42,741 bases of DNA from positions 1 to 42,741 of the IMG/VR virus record IMGVR_UViG_3300030329_001707, one strand, 5' to 3'. Origin of the DNA: a virus. Positions 11,095-20,800 of the stretch are shown here, piece by piece. Both the position numbers and the translations under genes were made by a program. The stretch's first letter is position 1, and every line of letters starts with the position of its first letter. The notes under the pieces are model-generated. The model was not told where the DNA came from and searched no databases. It worked only from the letters and a program-made list of their open reading frames with translations.

Positions 11095-11858
11095 TAAACC
11101 TCTCTCCATTCGTCGTAAGTGCGAAAAACGTCCAACTCTGCTTCCCAGCAGCGTTTTGCCCTTGGAGACTTCAATAACTGCGCCCTCCCCGCAACTAATC
11201 CCTGTCCCCATCTGCTCTTATCCTCCTTAGCCATCCAATCTGGGTTCATATGCCTCATGCACCCCGGACAGGCTCGCCACCAATTTAAATTCCAACTAGA
11301 ACCAGCCACAACTCTTTCAATGCCATTGCTTGGCCTATGTGTATGGCCATGACAATAAAGCCCCCACTCTCTAGCCAAAAAGGTTGATTCTTTTTTCAAA
11401 CCACTTGCACTACTACTTACACCGTGGAAAAAGGTTACCTGACCAATTCTAAACACACCCTTATGCCTACAATACTCATATTTCTTAACGGGGAATTCCC
11501 AATGCTCCATCATTTCACGCTGATGCTTTCGGTAATGCATAGCAGTTTTGATTCGATCATCTATTTTGGGAGATTCCAATCTCGCCTCATGATTGCCTGG
11601 GAGAAAAATACGCCTAGACTTAGGCGAGGCCTTCCTCATTTCAACAAGCAAATTGTTGTGAACCTCATATTCTTCTAATGCATCCAATGGTTCTTGGCTT
11701 GGATGAGAAGAAGCCCAGGCCATTTCCATCCCATCTCCCATATGCACTAAAACATCAGGTTTCCTTTTAGCAATCTGCTCAGTCAACCAAGCCATTGCTT
11801 CTGGATCATGCAAAGGAGCATGAACACAACTAAAGCACAAGAATGAAACGTCTTTCAA
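11094..11858 (-). CDS. Calcineurin-like metallophosphoesterase with altered first motif
   Basis: 255 residues from a TTG at 11858 (GGAG seven bases upstream; the TTG at 11864 is too close). Motifs in order: FSCVHAPLHD (normally D-x-H), VLVHMGDGME (GDxxE-like), FLPGNHEARL (GNHE), FFHGVSSS and CHGHTHRPSNG (GHTH). This is the core of calcineurin-like phosphoesterases. The first metal-binding Asp is Cys here, so metal use or activity may differ. A C-terminal cysteine motif CPGCMRHMNPDW may hold zinc. Between the giant protein and the exonuclease it may act on nucleic acid or nucleotides. Substrate unknown. Confidence 0.75.
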   Translation of the reverse strand: MKDVSFLCFSCVHAPLHDPEAMAWLTEQIAKRKPDVLVHMGDGMEMAWASSHPSQEPLDALEEYEVHNNLLVEMRKASPKSRRIFLPGNHEARLESPKIDDRIKTAMHYRKHQREMMEHWEFPVKKYEYCRHKGVFRIGQVTFFHGVSSSASGLKKESTFLAREWGLYCHGHTHRPSNGIERVVAGSSWNLNWWRACPGCMRHMNPDWMAKEDKSRWGQGLVAGRAQLLKSPRAKRCWEAELDVFRTYDEWREV

Positions 11859-11872
11859 ATTCAATCTCCAGA

Positions 11873-14800
11873 TTATTCTGGTAATTCAAGCAATCCAGCC
11901 CTGTCAACCTCATCCACATAATCCCAAAAGCCTTCTGCAATTCTTGTTTCCCAATATAATTGAGCTTTATCATACATTCTTTCTTGCTCAGGGGTAATTT
12001 GAGACATATAAGCTTGTTTTTGCTCATCATTCAAAGCACCCAAAGGATGAAGATACTTAATAGATTGATTTCTAGCCGCAACCATATCTTCGCCGCTTTC
12101 AAAGGTCATTGCATAATCCAAAAAGGCTGTTGCAAATTCATGTTTATCTTCATACCATTGAGCTTCTCTCATTCTTCGCAAAGCGTCAGGTCTTGCACCT
12201 GATTGATTAATTGAATGAGTTCTAGTAATGCCATTTTCATCCATCCATTCGCTAACTTCATTTCTAGTAAGTTGATAAGCGGCTCTATTAGGCTCAATCG
12301 CATTAGCCATTCTCTTGGTCCATTGATCTTTAAAAGATCTATCTGGAGCATCCATAATCCATCTGCTTGCAGATTCCAGAGACCAAATCTTGGCCATAGC
12401 ATGAATTCTTTGCTCTGGAGTCATAACTTTGCCTTCAAAGACATTTGGGAAAGTATCAATTCCAGCGGCAGCAAGAGGCATTTTCCATGCCGGGCCTACC
12501 ATATCCCAATAGTTTTGAAAAGTCTGTTTTGCAGATTTTTGAACCTCTTTTTGGAATTCAATATCTTCTCCTCTTAGATATTTTTCAGCTGTCCAGGCTG
12601 CTGAACCCAAACCAATAGTTTCATAAAAATCTTGAATGGTTCCAGTCCTATTGAAGTAAAGAGCATTTCCTTCTTCATCCCTGCCCAATATTACATAATT
12701 CCCACGCTTTACATGCTCTGGAACATCATCAATCAAATCTGCATGGTATTCCTCATTCCACCAATAATGCAATAGTTCTTCAGCAAGCAGAACTCCAGCA
12801 ACACCAGCCAATGCTCCAAGCAAGCTCCTGCCAATGCCGGCAGCAGCAGGAATGGGAGTGTATTTAAGCAAAGGCATCTTATTCATGAAATCATAAGTCA
12901 TTCTTCCTTTTGCTATAGCCATCAAGAATTTGTTATGAATTGCTTTCGCATATGCTTTCATATTACTTTCTCTAAATGACCAGAAAGGAATAAGAGATTG
13001 CCGTCCGTGCTGTCCAAGCTGACTAATATCTCCATAAGCACCAAGAAGATCATCAGACATCTTGAATGCTTTATCTTCATTTTTTTCAATAGCACGAATT
13101 TCTTTTCGACCAGATGCGCCTAGTCGAGTTATGTTTCCGTTGTTTTTCCTAGCATGTTTAAGGTAATAGGTGTATGCCGAAAATCTCATAAGGGCTTCAC
13201 GGAATTCGGTAAACTTAGTAACCGTATTCCAATAGATTCTAAATGGCATAGTCGGAACACCCTTGGTAAAGTCCCAAGCACCACGGTTCCTTAATGCCTT
13301 AAGTTTCTTAAGATTGGTTTTGTTAGCAAGATTTTGCAATTCAATTCTACTAGGCAAAGATCTTAATCCACCCTTTTTCTTCCAATAAGCAGCATCAGCA
13401 CTAGCTTTTTCGGGATTCAAAAACAACAAAGTTAATTGCCAAGCAGCTTCCGGCAAATTCATCATAACGCCGGGTTCAATGATTGCAACTTTACCAACTT
13501 CAGTCATATTTCTAATATTGTAAGAAGCTGCAGCGATAGGATTCAAAAGAGTCCATCGCCTCCAAGCACTTGTAACTTTATCAAGGCCTCGTATGATTAT
13601 TGAACGAGTGTCTTTATCAGATCTTGCTTTGGCTTTTCTTGCTTCAGTATCTAGCTGCTTGACAATTCTTTCTGGCAAAACTTCAGGATCATACTGCTTG
13701 CCCTGGGCCATTACTTCTTGCAAAGCATTGGCGGGAATAGACATTTCTTTCTGCTCAAGTAGTTCATATGCAATTTGATCACTAAGAGCAAACGCTTTAT
13801 ACATAGGAGCAAGTTCGTCACGAAGCCTATATTCGGTATAGCCTTCAGGAATCAAATCTCTCCATGTGACATACTCTCCTCGACTTCTTGCGCCCTGAGC
13901 AATAGCAGCACGTTTCTCAGCAGTACCCTTGAAAATTGTTGCAGCACCCAATTTTGCCAATTCATGAGTAGATTCCGTACCAACTTCAATATCGCTTTGC
14001 TTCATAATCCAACTCATATATTGGTAAAGCAATGGCATTTCTTTTTCCCCAAGAGAAAGAGAGCTAAGAGTAAATTCTTCCATATCTCCCTCTTGAATTG
14101 ATTTCATTTTTGCTTGAATGGCCGCATCTTCCAAGACTTCAAACCATTCAAAAGGAGCTTTAGGCGCATCCCCTGTGGCAAGAGCATTAATAATAGTGCT
14201 AAAACCAATGGCAGTCTTCCTTCCCACCCGACCCAGGAATGTGTCTATCATATCTGGAGTAGGATTTTCGTTAGGAGCCAACCCAAAATCAGCAGCAACA
14301 GCAGCTTGAATATTCATCTGAGTAGCTTGCTTTTTAAGAGTTTCAATAATGCCTTCTTTCTTTCTGATTTCTCCAATGATTCTCATTGTTTCAATATCAG
14401 TAAGAACCTGCTGAAGAACAGAAAACTCAGCTTGATGATAGTTTGCATTAATAGCTTCTTCAGATCCAGTTCTTTGCCTCAAATACCCTCTTTGAGTAGG
14501 CATTGACAAAGGCTTGGCATCTGCAAAAGATTTAGACTTTTTATTAGCATGCTTCAAAACCATATGAGGGAAGTAGTCTTTTCTTGTTAGCTTGCTATCT
14601 GCTGATTTCCATCCTGCTTCTTTTGCCTGATGAATATAAGAGTCACGAACAACACCCCAAGCATAATTCCTGTATTTGATGGCTGCCTTAATCGATTCAT
14701 TGCCAGCAACATATTCATTTACAGTAGATGACCATTGAGTAAGTTCTTCTTCTGTTACACCCCAAGGAAGTCCGATTTCAGGATCTTCTTCCCTCATTGC

Positions 14801-17800
14801 AATAAAGTCATCAATAATTACTTTCTGAGTAAAGATTTGATAATCTTTATTATTCATCATTTTCGCAGTTCTAACAATAATATCAATCGCCTCGTCTACT
14901 GATTTGGCTCTTGATTGGCTTAGATCTCTAAGAAGATTCCTGATTTCTCCATAACGACCCTGTGGCAAATGTTCAAAATTGCCTCTAGTAATTAATCGTT
15001 TAACAAACTCAGATCCCATTTTGATTGAATCAATAACGGTTCTGGTTTTACCTACGCCCTGGCCTGACCTTTTATATTCATCTCGGAACCTTTCAGGAAC
15101 CATATTTATCGGAGAACGATTTCCAACAGATGGCTTTCTATCATCTCCAACCATGTCAACCGCACTTCTAACAGGATCAGTAACCTCGCCTCTAGGCCCA
15201 ATTACAGAACCCGGCTTGCCAGTTGCCCCCATAGCATCGAATGGCCGAGGATGCAGCAATGCAGAAACACTAGCAGCACCACCCCCGCCTCCAGTCATAG
15301 GTCTATTATCCACCGAAGACATCACTGTTCCTGTATATGAAACAGGCTTAGTCATGTTATATATTTTTTGCATAGCTCTGAAAGATTCTTGAGGATCTTG
15401 AGGAAGATGAGCAATATTCTTTGTCCCTCTTGTCCTATGTGGAAGACCCAGCATATCTCTAGTTCCAGAATCCATTTCACTAGTTGCCGACGCCATTACA
15501 ACAATAAAATTCTGCTCATCCATTTTTCTGGTACGAATAATGAATCCATTAGCAAAACGGATAAGTTTGGCTGCACCTGACCTGAGATTATCTAAAGCCA
15601 TCTGAGGATCCAAAATGCCCGCAGGCAAATCGAATGCCTTTCCTGCATCCTCCATTAGCTGGTTTGCTTTAGTTTTATTTACTTCAAGACCAAGAATTTG
15701 TTCGCCATCATTGGTGACAGCTCTTCTAATTTTAAAATTCTTCCTGTCAAACCTAGTCCAATGCTGAAGCAAAGCACCAGTAACAATGTAATGAGAATCC
15801 ATTTGAGTTCCAGGTTCCTGAGAATCAAACATATTCTTGGCTTCTGCTTCATCTAGCCTTCTGAATTTTTCAGGATTATCAATACTAGCTGCGACAATTT
15901 TTCTGCGTTGAGATAAAACAAGAGGGCCTTGCAAAATGTACTGATCTTGATATCTACCGCCTACAATTTCAGTCTTTTTATTGACTATCATATATGGCGT
16001 ATTATTTTGAAGATCAAGAACAGCACCAAACCTAGTTTTACGGTACTCCCTAAGAACAGGCTCAGATTCAACTTCCAACTTAACCATACGAAGATCTGAC
16101 CCTTTGTCTTCCTGGCTGATAATAATGTCATCAGTTTTGACAATAGAAATACCGGGAATTTCCTGCATTCCTACATCCAAAGTTCCTTCTTCTCTTTGTT
16201 TCTGGTCAATAAGTTCCCAGTTTTGATTGAATTCCTCCATAATCATATCCTGTCTTTCAGGAGGAAGCATCATTACCCTATTCATAAATTGGCCAACATT
16301 AGGAAGAGCCTTTTTAAGATCTCCCTCTGGAGTTGTAATCTTCAACCCCATGTTGTTTTCCAAATAATCTATATCAAACGGAGGAACTTTGTTGTTATGA
16401 ATATCTTTAAACAACTGTTGCAGAGCGGCCCTTCCGTTATCAGAATCCAAATTGGATCTTGCATCAAATACAGATCCACCACTTGCAGACCTAGAACCAC
16501 GGGTCAAAGCACCCATTTGCTCCAGCTTTTTAATAATTGCTGAAGTAAAACGCTTTTCCCCTTCGACATTTGTATTTACCACTTTGACAATAGGCGCGCT
16601 AGTCTGATTAGACCTGTGCGTTCTACCCAATGCCTGGACTGTTGTATCGGCTCTCCAGTCGGGCTGGAACATATAATGAACACGCCTACGCTGGTTAGCA
16701 AAACTTTTTTCAGCAGAATAAGTTTTGCCTGTTGCTCCTGCATTAGAAAAAACTAGTGCATAAACCTGACCTGAAGTAAATCTTTTCTCTTCGACTTCAT
16801 TAGCTTTAGAGCCTCTCTTTTGAAGCCTTGCAACTCCTTCTTCATCAAAGACTCTTCTTTCTGTTCTGCCTGTAATTTCAGCTATGCCATCTTCACCAAA
16901 CTCTTGAATAATATAATCGAGAGCATTCTGTGGGAAAGACATATCCGCTATTTCAGACATTAGCATGTCTCTTCTTCTTAAAGCAGAAGGATCAACAACA
17001 GGATTTCCGCTAGAATCTTCGACCTTTCTAACTATTTCCCTTCCATCTTGATCTTCAACTACTTCCATTCGATGGATGGGGAAAGACTTTTCAACGTAGT
17101 CCATGAAAATATCTTTCATAGACATTTCAAGATCAGTTTCTTCTAATCCAGCTTCCTTGGCAGCAAGTCTCTTAGATTTAGCCTGAGATTCTCCAGTATT
17201 TGTAAGCTGAATTACAACAGCATTACCATTTTCTAATTCCCGCTTGGCATCAGCTACCAAAGCCGGAGCTTTAAGCCCATTGATAAATTGCTGGAAAAAC
17301 CTCAAAGTTGTTCCATAAAAAGTGGAAGCAACATTTCCCCTGGCCTTAGAAAGATTTTTATCACCTACCTGATCTCTAAGCACATCCTCCATCACACTCA
17401 TTACCTTGCCCCATTGATCAGAAATATTGGTATACATTTCCTCTTCTTGTGGAGTCAAGTTATGAACGATAGGATCTCGGACTTCAACGTCTTGCATTGA
17501 AATTGTTCTTGCCAAATAAAGGCCTCTAGCCTTAAGGTCTTGAGCAACAATTTCTAGTCCAGACATACCAGCAGCAGTAATATTGTCAAAGAATTGTGAC
17601 ATATTTGCAAACTGAGTTCCTGTTCCCCACAAACCCATTCTTGCGCCAGCATAAGCAAGATTGTTTAAGGTAGTAGCCCCTGTAGCGGAAAGATATGTAA
17701 CCCTAGCATTTTCAAATCTATTGGTAAACGAAACTCCAGCAATACCCTGTTTTGATGCCTTGATAGCACCCCTTGCGCCTTTGGTTTCTGTAGCATTCCC

Positions 17801-20800
17801 CATCATGTGAGATTCGTCAAACAGGATTGGTCCATCAAAATCAATTACTGGTTTCCCCGTGCCTGCTTCGATTTCCAACCAGCGATAAACCTGAGATAGT
17901 CTTGGGGATGTTTTTTTCGCATCATCCCAAGCCCGGCCCATAATTCCATAAGTCATTACAACAACACCTTCAAAATCAGAAGGTATTTGATCATCTTTTT
18001 TGGTTTCACTAATTGAAAGAACCTTGACATTAGGATCAAGTTCTTCAAAAAGATCTTTAAAATCTTTTACAAGGCTTTCGTTTTTAGTAACTAGTACAGA
18101 TTTCTTTCTTCCTTTGTAAAAGTTGTCTAGAATAATTCCAGCAACAATTCTACTTTTACCTACACCAGTACCATCTCCACAGAAAAATCCTTGTCGAGTA
18201 CCATTGGGAAAAACAGTTTCATGGGCGGCAGAAGCGAGAGCAACAGCTTCTATTTGAACATCAGAAATACTTCCGTCTTTAACAATTTTATTTGGCACTT
18301 TAACATCGGCCTCAACAGGAGGAGGAGCAATAGCCGACATTGCTTTGCTTTCTACAAGCGTACCAGGATGCTGCTTTGAATCCTTAACTTCTACATTAGG
18401 CTTATATACACGAAATGCCCCTTGATCATCTTTCAAAGCAGCTTCTCTATTAGCATATAACGTGTCAATTCTGGATCTTACTGATGTAGCATCCGGCTTA
18501 TTTGCATTTGGAGCAGTAGAAATATCTAGAGGTTGCTCTCCAGATGGCTCAGTAGAAACTGGCTCGCCTCGTCCGGCGGCAGGCTGTTCAACTCCTTCAG
18601 CAGGAACTTGCGCTCCTCCCTCGGGAATAGCTTTTTCTGGAGCCGGCTCTGGTCTTGCTTGTCCTGGTATTCCCTCAGTAGGTTCTGCAACAACCCCAAC
18701 TCCCCTTCCCTCCCCGGTGATGCTTGCAGGTTCTCCAGCCCCCAATTCGCCAGTTTGAGGCTCGACAATACCTGCGTCTGGCTGGACTCTTCCTTCCGGT
18801 CTAGCTTGTCCAGATGGTTCCGGCACTGCCTCTCCAGTGGGTCGTCCCACCACTTCGGCAGATTCAGTTTGGGTTTCGATAGTTTTTTCGGCACCTAATT
18901 GCTCCCTTTTCAATGGATTATCAGATTTAACTTGCAATGGATTTGATTTAAACGGAAAATTGCCTATAGATTCCCATTGTGGTACGGTCATTTTATTGAT
19001 TGGAATATCTTCCAATTTTTGACCCGTAGCAACTTTGTCAATAACCATTACATTGGTATTGAACTTTGTTCCCATACTGGAATACGCTTTGCCAGGAATC
19101 TGAAAAATTGACTTAATCGTTGCATTTTCCAACGTCTTTTCAAACCATTCTTTATGGGCTTTAGATGTTGGAAGCATTCCACCACTTCCTCGCATTCCGC
19201 CCCCGACAATGGCAACTACTCGTCCACCATCCTGAACGGCATTCAAAGCAGCAGTAACATGCCTGCCTCCTGTATGAATGTCCCTTTTAGTGCTTTTGTC
19301 TCCCCGTCTAGAAAACGGAGGATTCATTACAACAACACTAGGCTTTTCCGAACCCATAACTTTTTCCAGCAAAGCATCAATATGCTCTGCATCTTCTTTA
19401 GTTACAGACTTAAGAGATGCCCTAAATTCAGGCGTAGAAATTTCTCCGCCAATAAAATCTTCAATTAACTTTGCACGGGCAGGGTCAATTTCATTAGCGT
19501 AAACACTAATTTCACCAGGCGCCTTAGATATTGCAGCAGAAACCAAAGCACCTGTGCCAGCACTTGGCTCAAGAACAATATCTCCAGGACTAATAAGTGA
19601 TAAATCTGCTACAAAATTAGCAAGTTTGGGAGGCGTACTAAACTGCTGAAACGCAATCTGTTCTTCTGATCTTGCTGTTTGCGGATCAATACTGTCAGCA
19701 GCTTCTGGTCTTTGCTCTTGAAAATAAACACGATTCTGATGAGCTTCAACAATGTCAGAAGCTTCTCTGGGCTTGTAATCCTCACCCATAGTCTCTCTAG
19801 CCCATTGCCTAATATCTTTTTGCGAAACATCAGAATCTTTAATCGCCTCACGAACTCGACCAGCCAATGGATAAGACAAGTCTATAACTGATTGCAGAGA
19901 TTTTTCTGCTTCTACTTCATCTATTTGCTTTTGTTTTTCAGCTTCTTTTTCAGCATGCCATTTTTGTAAAAATTCCCTACCTTCTCTAACCGCGGTTACT
20001 ATGTCATGCTCAGTTTTTTCCCCATACGGCTTGTCAATTACCTCTTGCCTCTCCTCTTCAGTAATTGGCCTCTTGTCTTCTTCAAAGTATTTTTCATTTT
20101 CTGCTTTTTCCAAAGCTTTACGCTCAATGCGCCTGACTCGATTAACTGCATTTTCAAGATAAGCTTGTTCAATCAATTCTTCCCGAGAAAAATCTGTTCT
20201 GTCAGGATTTAATTTTTCCAAATTAAATTGTGCGCCTTCAAGATCGCCTTCTTCTAGCTCTTCTTTTCTTGCTTCCTCTATAAATTTATCAAGATTAGCT
20301 CTTGCTTTACTAGACTCTTGAATAAATTCTTTTGCAAATTTATCTCCCAATTTATCAGCGCGTTCTGCAATCTCGCTGTCTCTAAAATCCAAAGCCGCTC
20401 CCGGAATTGATTCTGAAAGAGGGCGGAATTTATAAGAAGATTGAGCCGTTGGCTCTGCCACAGGCTCCGCCATATCCGATTGCTTGCGGTTTATTTCTTC
20501 ACGGGATGTGATTGTATTCGTATCTGTATCAATCATAGCACCGGGGAAAAGATCACTTGGTATATATCTTTCTTGTGGTGCTGCGGGATCTGGATCTTGC
20601 TTGGCTTGTTCCACCTCACTTTCTTTTCTGGCTTTATCAACAGCATCAACGTCAAGACCCATATTCCTAGCAATTTCTTTGGTGATATCAGCTTCGGTAA
20701 TATCTGCTTCTGAAGCAAATTGACCACTATGAAGCAAAGATTCAATAGCATCTTCTTTAGCAGAAGTGCTTTCTACAGGAGTCTTTGTTTCAGCAAGAGG

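Noticed and set aside
11830-12030. Separate small gene at the 3' end of the giant gene
   Set aside because: Out-of-frame within the giant protein's conserved end and without a ribosome site.
18462-18894. Several overlapping frames in the linker of the giant gene
   Set aside because: They arise from the biased Pro/Gly/Glu codons of the linker on the real strand.
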